Shown in pieces: positions 53,774 to 61,768 of a stretch of DNA of 64,000 nt. A program made the position numbers and the translations under genes. Under the pieces are notes generated by a model. The model ran no database searches. It was given only the letters and a program-made list of their open reading frames with translations, and was not told where the DNA came from. Within the stretch, counting starts at the first letter, position 1; each line of letters begins with the position of its first letter. Origin of the DNA: JARRNE01 sp963824085 (GTDB taxonomy: Bacteria > Pseudomonadota > Gammaproteobacteria > Chromatiales > Chromatiaceae); the NCBI GenBank assembly GCA_963824085.1, contig CAWGNT010000003.1, forward strand, positions 27,066 through 91,065, in the 5' to 3' direction.

Positions 53774-53962
53774 CTAGCCACGCCGCGAACGTCTCAGCAG
53801 AGTCGCGGGAAGCGTTGGCGGGATTGGTGGAGGGCCGCTGCCGGCAGGACGAGGTTTGCAAAGTCGCTGCCCCGCGGTCCCATCGTAGAAGACCACCGCC
53901 CGAATCTGTGCATGCGCCGCGAAGAATGCGGTGCAATCGTTGACCTGCAGGGTATCACGCGC
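53774..53962 (-). pseudogene. DNA-deoxyinosine (Mug-like) glycosylase remnant
   Basis: A frame of about 60 codons reads 'RDTLQVNDCTAFFAAHAQIR', 'AVVFYDGTAGQRLCKPRPAG' and 'SGPPPIPPTLPATLLRR'. The order 'NDF.aFFa.Hp.Ir.V.FnG..A...f.r.v' and then '..LPSTSPA' is characteristic of short DNA-deoxyinosine/uracil glycosylases. The N-terminal 'GxxPG..S' catalytic region is missing and the C-terminal 'LPSTS' is altered. It is a fragment, identified with moderate confidence. Confidence 0.5.
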
Positions 53963-54039
53963 GACGTCGCTGTCGAGACTGCCGAGACCGTGGCGTTGAC
54001 CGGATTCGGCTCCTCGGCGAACCCCAGCATCGCTGCGCT

Positions 54040-54150
54040 TTAGGTGAGCAGCGCGGCCAACGGCAAGGCCCGATGCGAGGGCTTGGCGTTGGGCTTGGTC
54101 ATCAGCCAGACCAGGATCAGGATGGGAGACAACGCGATGATCAGGTCCAT
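54040..54150 (-). pseudogene. lldP: L-lactate permease (LldP) N-terminal fragment
   Basis: ATG 54150 starts 'MDLIIALSPILILVWLMTKP', 'NAKPSHRALPLAALLT' and a stop. This is the first membrane segment of L-lactate permease (normally about 530 residues; 'P..LPL.AL' follows). The gene is cut off after 36 codons, so it is non-functional. It follows, in the same frame, a cut-off lactate dehydrogenase. Confidence 0.75.
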
Positions 54151-54396
54151 GGTGCCTCTTTGAGCAGGCCCGGGGGTCTGCGCGTTGGCGAGGTCGGGAT
54201 AATCCCCGGCCCGCACCCGCCGCCGTCCCGCATACCCCTGCGCGTGCATGAGGTCCATGGCCTCGCCCTCGGCGCGCTTGCGATCAAGATCGATCAAGAT
54301 CAGCTCGTTGGCGATACGCTGCTGAAAAAGCGAATAGGCGGCCGCCATGCCGACTTGGCCGGTGCCGATGATGCCGATGTTATGGCGATGCAACAT
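54151..54396 (-). pseudogene. ldh: L-lactate/malate dehydrogenase N-terminal fragment
   Basis: From ATG 54396, 'MLHRHNIGIIGTGQVGMAAA' is the NAD-binding GxGxxG of LDH/MDH, followed by 'YSLFQQRIANELILIDLDRK', 'RAEGEAMDLMHAQGY' and 'GDYPDLANA'. Similarity ends after about 75 residues, before the catalytic 'R..G.N.D'. It then runs in frame into the LldP start. A deletion has removed about three-quarters of ldh and fused the rest to lldP. The original lactate-use operon is dead. Confidence 0.85.
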
Positions 54397-54481
54397 GCGA
54401 TTGTCTCCAGGGTTGGTGCTGCACGAAGGCTTCTGCCTGCGCGACCGGGAGGATCTCCCCGGGCACGCAGGGCGCCGCGTA

Positions 54482-56263
54482 TCACCGGCCGATCAGCCGC
54501 GCCTCGCGTGGAACCTTCGTGTCCTCCAGGGACGGCTTCAGGACCAGCAGGGCGGCGGTCGTCAGGGCGGTGCCGACGACGATCGCCAGGGCGTAGGCGG
54601 CCAGGTGGGTGACCGCGTTCGGAATGGCGAGCACGAAGATGCCGCCATGAGGGGCCCGCAACCCGACCCCGAAGTACATGGACAGGGCGCCCGCGGCTGC
54701 AGAGCCGAGGACCAGGGACGGGATCACCCGCAGCGGGTCCTTGGCGGCGAAGGGGATCGCCCCTTCCGTGATGAAGGACAGCCCGAGCACGCCCGCGGCC
54801 TTCCCGGCCTCACGCTCGGCCTGGGTGAAGCGGTTGCCGCCGATCATGGTGGCAATCGAGAGGCCGAGCGGCGGGGTCATGCCGGCGGCCATCACCGCTG
54901 CCATCGGCAGGAAGCTATCGCTCGTCAGGAGCCCCACCGCGAAGGTGTACGCCGCCTTGTTGACCGGACCGCCCATGTCCACCGCCATCATGCCGCCAAG
55001 GAGAAGGCCGAGGATCACGGCATTGGTGGAGCTCATGCCTTGGAGGAAGTGCGTGAGGCCGTCCATGATGCCCTTCATCGGTGCACCGACCACGTAGATC
55101 ATCAGCAATCCGACCACAAGCGTGGACAGCAGCGGGATGATCAGGACCGGCTTGAGCCCCTCGAAGTGCTGCGGCACGCGCACCCAGTCGCGGACCAGGC
55201 GCGCGGCGTAGCCTCCGAGGAAGCCCGAGATGATACCGCCGAGAAAACCGGCGTCCAGGTTGACGGCCAGCATGCCGCCGATGAGCCCCGGGGTCAGCCC
55301 GGGTCGGTCGGCGATGGAGTAGGCGATGTAGCCGGAGAGGATCGGGATCATCAGCTTGAAGGCCGCGCCGCCGCCGATGGCCATCAGGGCCGCGGCCAGG
55401 GTGCCCTCCTGCTTGAACGCCTCGATGCCGAAGACAAAGGACAGGGCGATGCACAGCCCCCCGGCGACCACGATCGGCAGCATGTAGGAGACGCCCGTCA
55501 GCAAGTGCTTGTAGGGTCCCTCGATCGCCTTCTTGGCCGACTTCCCGGCGGCGGACTTCGGCGTGGCGCCGGCACTCGTGACCGCCTCGGCCTTGGCCCG
55601 TGCAATCACGTCCGGCGCCCCCTTGACGGCCGCACCCACCGAGGTCGTGTAGAGCGGCTTGCCGGCGAAGCGGGACGGGTCGACGTGGGTATCGGCCGCA
55701 ATAATGACCAGGTCCGCCGCAGCGATCTGCTCTTCGGTCAGCTGGTTCTTGGCGCCGACCGAGCCCTGGGTCTCGACCCGGATCTCGTCGCCAATCGCGG
55801 CCGCCGCCTTCTTGAGGGCATCCGCCGCCATGAAGGTGTGGGCGATGCCGGTCGGGCAGGCGGTGATGGCGACGATGCGCTTGCCCGCCACGGGCGCTTC
55901 GCCCTTCGTCTGTGTCGGGCTTGCCGCCGCCGCTGCGGCCTCGGGTGGTGTAAGTCCAGGCACCAGGGCCAGCAGCTCGGCGAGCACACCCTGCGTGTCG
56001 CGGATCGCCCGGCTGGTGGAGACCGTGAGCAGCGGCTTGTCGATGAAGGGCTGGGTCTCGACGTGGATGTCGGCCGCGATCAGCACCGCCTCGGCCGCGG
56101 CGATGGTCTCGTCGGAGAGCGGGTTGGTGGTGCCCTCCGCGCCGTGGATCTCGACCTCCATCTCATGGCCCAACAGGGTGGCCGTCTTCTTGATCGCCTC
56201 CGCCGCCATCAGGCTGTGGGCGATGCCCGTGGGGCAGGAGGTGATTGCAATGAGCTTTGCCAT
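54482..56263 (-). CDS. fruA: Fructose PTS EIIBC component (two EIIB domains)
   Basis: The ATG at 56263 (GGAGAA upstream) gives 593 residues; the frame continues upstream into out-of-frame fruK sequence and is rejected. Domains: an EIIB' with 'ITSCPTGIAHS' (Cys10), the active EIIB with 'ITACPTGIAHT' (Cys136), and a nine-helix EIIC from about 250 ('AAALMAIGGGAAFKLMIPIL', 'GFLGGIISGFLGGYAARLV'). FruA takes phosphate from FruB and delivers it to incoming fructose, giving fructose 1-phosphate in the cytoplasm. It is the last gene of the fruB-fruK-fruA operon (13-base gap to fruK). Confidence 0.95.
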   Translation of the reverse strand: MAKLIAITSCPTGIAHSLMAAEAIKKTATLLGHEMEVEIHGAEGTTNPLSDETIAAAEAVLIAADIHVETQPFIDKPLLTVSTSRAIRDTQGVLAELLALVPGLTPPEAAAAAASPTQTKGEAPVAGKRIVAITACPTGIAHTFMAADALKKAAAAIGDEIRVETQGSVGAKNQLTEEQIAAADLVIIAADTHVDPSRFAGKPLYTTSVGAAVKGAPDVIARAKAEAVTSAGATPKSAAGKSAKKAIEGPYKHLLTGVSYMLPIVVAGGLCIALSFVFGIEAFKQEGTLAAALMAIGGGAAFKLMIPILSGYIAYSIADRPGLTPGLIGGMLAVNLDAGFLGGIISGFLGGYAARLVRDWVRVPQHFEGLKPVLIIPLLSTLVVGLLMIYVVGAPMKGIMDGLTHFLQGMSSTNAVILGLLLGGMMAVDMGGPVNKAAYTFAVGLLTSDSFLPMAAVMAAGMTPPLGLSIATMIGGNRFTQAEREAGKAAGVLGLSFITEGAIPFAAKDPLRVIPSLVLGSAAAGALSMYFGVGLRAPHGGIFVLAIPNAVTHLAAYALAIVVGTALTTAALLVLKPSLEDTKVPREARLIGR

Positions 56264-56277
56264 AGGGTTCTCCGAAT

Positions 56278-57231
56278 TCAGTGGTTGGCGGGCGCGTGGA
56301 CCTCTACGCGCGCCGCAAAGGCTTCGATGACCTCGGCCGCCGGAAGGTTGGGACCGACCTCTCCGAGCGCACCGAGCGAGAAGGCGGTGGCGAGCCGCGC
56401 ACGGCCGGCCAGATCCAGGCCGCGGAGCGTTCCGGTCACGATGCCGGCGACCATGGCGTCGCCGGCCCCCACGGTGCTCTTGACCGCGATAGTGGGTGGG
56501 ACCGCCAGCACGGCGGCGTCGTGCTCCACGAAGAGGGCGCCGTCCGCCCCCATGGAGACCGCCACCAGGCCGACGCCGCCCGCGATCAGGTCCCGGGCGG
56601 CCGCGACGACCTCCGCGTGGTCCGCGAGCGGTCGCCCGACCAGCTCGCCGAGCTCGTCGATGTTGGGCTTGACGATGTGCGGGCCGCAGGAGACGGCCTC
56701 TGCGAAGGGCGGTCCGCTGGCGTCGAGCACCACCGCTTTGCCACGGTCCTTGAGGCGCTTGACCAGCTCGGCATAGACGCCTACCGGCACGCCGGCCGGG
56801 ACGCTGCCGGACAGCACGAACCAGTCCGTGTCGGCGCACAGCCCGTCGATGGTCTCGGTGAGGCGCAGCAGGTCTTGCGGTCCGGGCTCCAGACCCGGGA
56901 AGTTGATATCGGTGACCCGATCGAGGACCGAGTCGACGATCTTGACGTTGACCCGGGTACGACCGGGCAGGCGCACGAAGCGGTCCTCGATCCCCGTGCG
57001 CCCGAAGAGCTCAACGAAGGGCTCGGCGTTGCCGCTACCGAGCAGCCCCGTCGCCGCGACCCGAAGGCCAGCGTGCGCCAGAAACGAGGCCACGTTGACC
57101 CCCTTGCCGCCGGCATCCGAGTGTTCCCATTCGACCCGGTTCACCCGTCCGGTGGTGAAGTTGGGCACCCTGGCCGTCTGGTCGATGGCCGGGTTCAGGC
57201 TCAGGGTGGCGATACGCGTTGTGTTGATCAT
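56278..57231 (-). CDS. fruK: 1-phosphofructokinase
   Basis: FruK phosphorylates fructose 1-phosphate to fructose 1,6-bisphosphate for glycolysis. The 317-residue PfkB-family protein has 'SLNPAIDQTARVPNF' near the N-terminus, the first PfkB signature 'DAGGKGVNVASFLAHAGL' (about 41-58), 'VLSGSVPAGVPVGVYAELV' and the second signature 'STVGAGDAMVAGIVTGTL' with the catalytic Asp. It starts 12 bases after the fruB stop codon. Confidence 0.95.
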   Translation of the reverse strand: MINTTRIATLSLNPAIDQTARVPNFTTGRVNRVEWEHSDAGGKGVNVASFLAHAGLRVAATGLLGSGNAEPFVELFGRTGIEDRFVRLPGRTRVNVKIVDSVLDRVTDINFPGLEPGPQDLLRLTETIDGLCADTDWFVLSGSVPAGVPVGVYAELVKRLKDRGKAVVLDASGPPFAEAVSCGPHIVKPNIDELGELVGRPLADHAEVVAAARDLIAGGVGLVAVSMGADGALFVEHDAAVLAVPPTIAVKSTVGAGDAMVAGIVTGTLRGLDLAGRARLATAFSLGALGEVGPNLPAAEVIEAFAARVEVHAPANH

Positions 57232-57243
57232 GGCGAGATCCCC

Positions 57244-59709
57244 TCAGCGCAGGCGCCGTACGGCCGCGGCACCGCTGCAGGCGAGCGCCCGTTGGGCGAG
57301 CCCGCGGGCCGCTTCCATCGAGAGACTCCGGATCTGGGCCTTGACCGCCGCGACGCTGGGGATGCTCACGGAGAGCTCGCGGACGCCCAGCCCGGTCAGA
57401 ATGACCACGCCCAGCGGGTCGGCCGCAATGCCGCCGCACACGCCGACCCATTTGCCCGCCTTGTCGGCGGCGCGCACGGTGCGGTCGATCATCCGCAGCA
57501 CCGCCGGGTGCAGCCCATCCGCCTGGCGCGAGAGCTGCGGATGCATCCGATCCACCGCCAGGGTGTACTGGGTCAGGTCGTTCGAGCCGACGGAGAAGAA
57601 ATCCACCTCGGCCGCGAGCTCGTCGGCCATCATGACCGCGGAAGGCACCTCGATCATGATGCCGATCTCCACCGGGTCGGCGCCAAGCTCGGTCCGGACG
57701 TCCTCGGTGAGCGCCTTGGCGCGCTTGAGCTCCTCCAGGGTGGAGATCATCGGGAACATGATGCGGACGGGGCCCTTGGAGGCGGCCCGGAAGATGGCGC
57801 GCAGCTGGGTGCGGAACAGCTCCGGGCGGTTCAGGCACAGGCGGATGCCCCGCTCGCCCAGGAAGGGGTTGTCCTCCGCCGGCATGGCCATGTAGGGGAC
57901 CGACTTGTCCCCGCCGATGTCCAGCGTGCGGATGATGATCGGCAGACCGTTCAGGGCGTCGACCATGGTCGAGTAGGCGGCGGCCTGCTCGTCTTCGGTC
58001 GGTGCCTGGTCGCGGCCGAGAAACAGGAACTCGGTGCGCAGCAGTCCCACCCCCTCGCCGCCTGCTTCCACGGCCTTGGCCGCCTCCTCGGGCGCCGCGA
58101 TGTTGGCGACCACCTCGATGCGTGCACCGTCGGTCATGATGGCCGGTTGGTAGCAGGCGCGCCGCTCAGCCTCGCGCTGGGCGGCGAGATCGGCCTGCAC
58201 CCGTTCGGCGACGGCGCGGTCGGCGGCCGTGGGGGAGAGCACCAGGATGCCGCTGTTGCCGTCGAGAACGACCGGGGTGCCATCGGCGATATCCAGCGCC
58301 GAGTCGCCGGCGCCGACCACCGCGGGGATCGCGAGCGAGCGCGCGATGATGGCGGTGTGCGAGGTGGGCCCGCCGGCGGCGGTGCAGATGCCGAGCGTCC
58401 GGGCCGGGTCCAGCCGCGCCGTGTCCGACGGGCTCAGGTCATCGGCAACGAGAACCACCGGCGTATCGGGAAGGTTGGGCTCGTCCTCGATGCGCTCGGC
58501 CAGCAGGCGCAGCACCCGGCGTCCGACATCGCGCAGATCCAGGGCGCGGGCAGCGAGCAGGGCGTCCTTCTGCGCCCCGAGCCGCTTCGCCTGTTCCGTG
58601 TAGCTCCGCTCCCAGGCGTAGCCGGCGCTCCGCGCATCGTTGCGGATCAGGTCCTCGGCGGCATCGACCAGTCCCCGGTCCTCCAGGAACTCGGCGTGGG
58701 CCTTGAAGATTGCCGCCCGGCCGGCGCCGGCCTTGCTCCTCACCTCCTCGTGCAGCTCGGCAAGCTCCCGCTTGGCGCTCTCCAGGGCGCGCGCGAGCCG
58801 GCCGAGCTCCGCCGCTGGGTCGCGGGCGGTGGCTGCCACCACGATCTTGCCTCGCTGATACTGCCAGATCGGCCCCGCGGCCATCCCGGGCGATGCGGCC
58901 ACACCTGCCAGGGTGGCGCCCTCCCAGACGACCTGCTCGGCCTCGATCGTGCCCGCTCCGGCCGCCGTCTCCTCTTCCTCCAGTCCGGCCGCGATTGCCG
59001 CGCGCAGAGCCGCCAGCGCCTCGTTGGCGTCGGGCCCCTCGGCCATGATGCGAATCTCGGCGCCCGATTCGACCCCGAGATTCAGTACCGCGATGAGGCT
59101 CTTGGCGTCACCCGCGCGGTCGCCGCGGCGGATACGAATCGTCGCGTCGAAGCCCTTGGCGATGTCCACCAAGGCCGTGGCGGGGCGCGCATGGAGTCCA
59201 TGGGGGCTGTCGATCGTTACGTCGAAGTAGTTGGGCAAGTCCGCGGGCGGGGGCTCACGCGCCGCCTCGGACACCTCTGCTGGGCCCGCCGAGAGCCGTT
59301 GCACGATGGCGTTCGGGTCCGTCGTGTGGGCCAGACGGGCCGCCTCGCCTTGGCTGCCCAGGACGTCGGTGAGGTTTGTCAGGATCTGCAGGTGCTCGTC
59401 GGACTTGGCCGCAATGCCGACCACCAGGCGGGCACGGTCGCCTGCGTTCCACTCCACACCGTCGGGTATCTGCAGCACGGCTACACCGGTCCGCTTGATG
59501 AGGCCGCGGTCCTTTGGGACTCCGTGGGGTATGGCGATCCCGTTGCCGAGGAAGGTGTTGGCCACCTGCTCGCGGGCGAGGAGGCTAGCCACGTAACCGG
59601 GCTCAATGTAGCCGCTGTCGACGAGCAGCTGACCGACCTGTCGGATGGCGTCGGTCTTGTCGGTTGCGGTTGCGCCGAGGCGCACCGAGGATGCATCCAG
59701 TCTGAGCAT
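57244..59709 (-). CDS. fruB: Fructose PTS fused EIIA-HPr-EI protein
   Basis: An 821-residue multiphosphoryl-transfer protein. Domains and active sites: EIIA-Fru (1-145) with His62 in 'GIAIPHGVPKD'; HPr (about 160-245) with His173 in 'SPHGLHARPATALVD'; enzyme I (about 265-821) with His451 in 'GGPTSHTAIIARSLA', 'GVGLLRTEFLFLGRDQ', 'RTLDIGGDKSVPYM' and 'FFSVGSNDLTQYTLAVDRM'. The order and length are as in the FruB/MTP type of Pseudomonas and purple bacteria, in which phosphoenolpyruvate drives fructose uptake without a general EI/HPr. It is the first gene of the operon; the porin lies 23 bases upstream and is co-oriented. No FruR regulator gene is in the window. Confidence 0.96.
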   Translation of the reverse strand: MLRLDASSVRLGATATDKTDAIRQVGQLLVDSGYIEPGYVASLLAREQVANTFLGNGIAIPHGVPKDRGLIKRTGVAVLQIPDGVEWNAGDRARLVVGIAAKSDEHLQILTNLTDVLGSQGEAARLAHTTDPNAIVQRLSAGPAEVSEAAREPPPADLPNYFDVTIDSPHGLHARPATALVDIAKGFDATIRIRRGDRAGDAKSLIAVLNLGVESGAEIRIMAEGPDANEALAALRAAIAAGLEEEETAAGAGTIEAEQVVWEGATLAGVAASPGMAAGPIWQYQRGKIVVAATARDPAAELGRLARALESAKRELAELHEEVRSKAGAGRAAIFKAHAEFLEDRGLVDAAEDLIRNDARSAGYAWERSYTEQAKRLGAQKDALLAARALDLRDVGRRVLRLLAERIEDEPNLPDTPVVLVADDLSPSDTARLDPARTLGICTAAGGPTSHTAIIARSLAIPAVVGAGDSALDIADGTPVVLDGNSGILVLSPTAADRAVAERVQADLAAQREAERRACYQPAIMTDGARIEVVANIAAPEEAAKAVEAGGEGVGLLRTEFLFLGRDQAPTEDEQAAAYSTMVDALNGLPIIIRTLDIGGDKSVPYMAMPAEDNPFLGERGIRLCLNRPELFRTQLRAIFRAASKGPVRIMFPMISTLEELKRAKALTEDVRTELGADPVEIGIMIEVPSAVMMADELAAEVDFFSVGSNDLTQYTLAVDRMHPQLSRQADGLHPAVLRMIDRTVRAADKAGKWVGVCGGIAADPLGVVILTGLGVRELSVSIPSVAAVKAQIRSLSMEAARGLAQRALACSGAAAVRRLR

Positions 59710-59732
59710 GTGATTCCTCCGCGTCGTGGCGA

Positions 59733-60959
59733 TCAGAATGAAAGGCCGAACTGCGCGCCGATCACGGTCGCGTTCGGGATGTCGCCGGTACCGCCGGGAC
59801 GGATCACGTACTGAACGTCCGGCTGGATGTAGGCGAACTTGGTCAGCTGCACCCGGTACCCCAGCTCCAGGGGCATTTCGTAGGTCGGGTTTCCCTTGCC
59901 AAGCGCTTGCTGCTGGTCGGCGTAATCGGTGCTCAATTTGCCGTAGGTGGCCCCAAAGATCAGCCGGTCGTCGTTGCGGCCGGGGATCAAGCCCTTGTAG
60001 ATGGCGCCCAGGCTGGTCTGGAAGGGCACCAGGGCGGCCTGCTGCTGGTTGGCGTAGGCCAGGGTGAGGAAGAGCACCAAGCCCTGATCCGAGCCCGGCG
60101 CCTCCGCATAGACCTGTTGATCGGCCTGCAGGTAGTAGCGAAAGAAGGGGTTGGTGGTCCCGGTCGCGGTAAATTGTGGCATCGGGTAGGAGACGCTGTT
60201 GATGCCAACGGCGAAGTGCCCCGGCTTGCCGGCCCAGTCGAGCAGCCAGTCGAGCTCGGTAAAGACCGAGATGCCGCTGTCGTTGAAGCTGACGTCCAGG
60301 CCATTCTTGTTCGGATTGAACATCTCGGGCGTGAGCTGATAGACGCCGAGCTTGGCCTTGAACCCAGGGGTTGGGCTATAGGCGAGGCGGGCGCCCCAGA
60401 CCGGGAACGGATAAGAGGTCATCACGCCGTCCAGAAGGGCGGCGCGGATCTGCCCGTCGATGCTGTTGGTGAGGTAGAAGCCGTAGAGGGGCGACCCGGC
60501 AAAGTCATCGGTTGCCGTGATGCGCCCGAGCTTGAGGGAGAGCTTGTCCTCCCACCACTTCTTCTCCAGGCTCACCCCGTAGAGGAAGATGGTTTGACCG
60601 CCGACCAGCTGCATCACGCTGTAGATGCCGCCGACATTCTCGTCGATGCTGGCGCCGGCGCGGTCGATACCGGTGAGGCGGAAAGTCGTCCCCTTCCAGC
60701 CGAGCAGACGTTCCAGGTTGAGCTCGGTCCCGAAATAGACGTCCTGCGCATAGGCGGTACCCTGATCGATGCCGCCCGAGACGTTGCTCGCCACGATGGC
60801 GTTGTAGTAGGCGAAAAAGGTGTAGCCCTGATTGGCGAGCTCGGTCCGACGCGCGCCGCTGAAGACATTTTCCCCGTTCCACCAATTCGTCGACACGGTC
60901 TCCGCGTGGCTCGAAATCGCGCCTGCAAACAGAGCGGACGCGAGCAAGTAGCGTTTCAT
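59733..60959 (-). CDS. Carbohydrate porin (OprB family)
   Basis: The ATG at 60959 (AGGAGGGG upstream) starts a signal peptide 'MKRYLLASALFAGAISSHAE', giving 408 residues. Beta-barrel strands end in aromatic residues, and the C-terminus 'NATVIGAQFGLSF' closes with Phe, as expected for an outer membrane porin. 'FFAYYNAIVASNVSGGID' and 'VQYVIRPGGTGDIPNATVIG' are typical of OprB/carbohydrate-selective porins. It lies 23 bases upstream of fruB on the same strand, so it is most likely the fructose entry porin, transcribed with fruBKA. The frame to 61127 runs into a dispersed repeat and is not part of the gene. Confidence 0.92.
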   Translation of the reverse strand: MKRYLLASALFAGAISSHAETVSTNWWNGENVFSGARRTELANQGYTFFAYYNAIVASNVSGGIDQGTAYAQDVYFGTELNLERLLGWKGTTFRLTGIDRAGASIDENVGGIYSVMQLVGGQTIFLYGVSLEKKWWEDKLSLKLGRITATDDFAGSPLYGFYLTNSIDGQIRAALLDGVMTSYPFPVWGARLAYSPTPGFKAKLGVYQLTPEMFNPNKNGLDVSFNDSGISVFTELDWLLDWAGKPGHFAVGINSVSYPMPQFTATGTTNPFFRYYLQADQQVYAEAPGSDQGLVLFLTLAYANQQQAALVPFQTSLGAIYKGLIPGRNDDRLIFGATYGKLSTDYADQQQALGKGNPTYEMPLELGYRVQLTKFAYIQPDVQYVIRPGGTGDIPNATVIGAQFGLSF

Positions 60960-61010
60960 GTGTGCCCCTCCTGATCTATACGGTTTCGATTTGGGTTTCT
61001 CGCTTTCTTT

Positions 61011-61105
61011 GGGACGGGCCGCTCCCACCGGCGGACGCCGTGAATACGTCCATGTAGCCCTGGCGGAGGCATCCCTGCTGCCGCCGACCCGAGAAGGCCA
61101 TGCGA
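61011..61105 (+). repeat. Dispersed ~100-bp inverted-repeat element, copy 4
   Basis: GGGACGGGCCGCTCCCACCG, then GCGGACGCCGTGAATACGTC, CATGTAGCC and TGGCGGaggcatCCCTGCTG. The core GGACGCCGTGAATACGTCCA-TGTAGCC is the clearest consensus of the family. Its terminal inverted repeats are degraded. It sits about 50 bases upstream of the porin ATG, where it could affect fru expression. Confidence 0.7.
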
Positions 61106-61467
61106 TCGAAAGCACAATTTTGTTCATCTCGTTCCTCTGCCTGGTCTTGACCGGGACGTCACCGGGCCGACCACCGTGGGTGGGGACTGTCCGCGGTCCC
61201 GCTCTGCGTCATCGTGACCCTGGTGCCTGAGGCTGCCACGCGCCCCGGGCACCGTGTGAGCCTTCGAGGACGGGAGGGCACCGCGCGATGGCCGGTAGAC
61301 CGAAGCCTATCCAGGACATCACCGGTTCGGCTGTCGCCCTTCCGAAATCCTAGCTAGCATTTCAAACCCCGCAGATAAATGGAAGATGAAGCGCATCGAA
61401 CGGCGGGCTGTAATCTTTGTAACATTGGCCAGGGCGATTAGCGTCGTGGCTAAGCTGAAACCTAGAG

Positions 61468-61567
61468 CAGGGGTCGGGGGCGGGCCGGCGGTACCCTCGG
61501 CGCCAGGGAGGGCGCCGTGGCGCCTACACGGAACGTATTCACGGCGTGTCCCGACGGCCCGCACCCG
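61468..61567 (-). repeat. Dispersed ~100-bp inverted-repeat element, copy 5
   Basis: Reverse complement reads GGGTCGGGTGCGGGCCGTCG, GGACACGCCGTGAATACGTTCC, then a GGCGCCctcccTGGCGCC hairpin. It is closely similar to copy 1 at 15654-15754 along the whole length and shares core order with the others. Confidence 0.7.
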
Positions 61568-61768
61568 ACCCTGGCCCGACAGCTGAGGAATAGCGCGAAT
61601 CGCCTTGGCTAGCGTGGGTGGCCTGGCTCGGCTCTACCCGACGCAGCGGTTCGGCACAGAAGAGAAGCATGCGCGAAGCTGTGGCGATGCATGTCCGCGG
61701 AGGGGCGGGCACAGAGGCGCACGGATTAGGCCCCGGCTGTAACATGGGCCGAGGAATGAAGAGTGGGC

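Larger units (their letters stand above)
60960..61768. other. Repeat-rich intergenic region upstream of the fructose operon
   Basis: About 800 bases between the divergent porin/fru operon and the FUSC-family gene. It contains two dispersed elements (61011-61105 and 61468-61567). The fru promoter must lie near 60965-61150; part of it may come from the repeat. No gene is seen. Confidence 0.5.

Noticed and set aside
54347..56776. 809-codon plus-strand frame
   Set aside because: Antisense to fruA; Arg/Gly/His-rich low-complexity translation without any motif.
54482..56839. 785-residue version of FruA
   Set aside because: The first ~190 residues are fruK sequence read in another frame. The ATG at 56263 with GGAGAA is the true start.
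56281..59814. Very long plus-strand open frame (1177 codons)
   Set aside because: It is antisense to fruK and fruB, whose domains and active sites are complete. High GC and codon bias leave long open frames on the opposite strand; no motif was seen.
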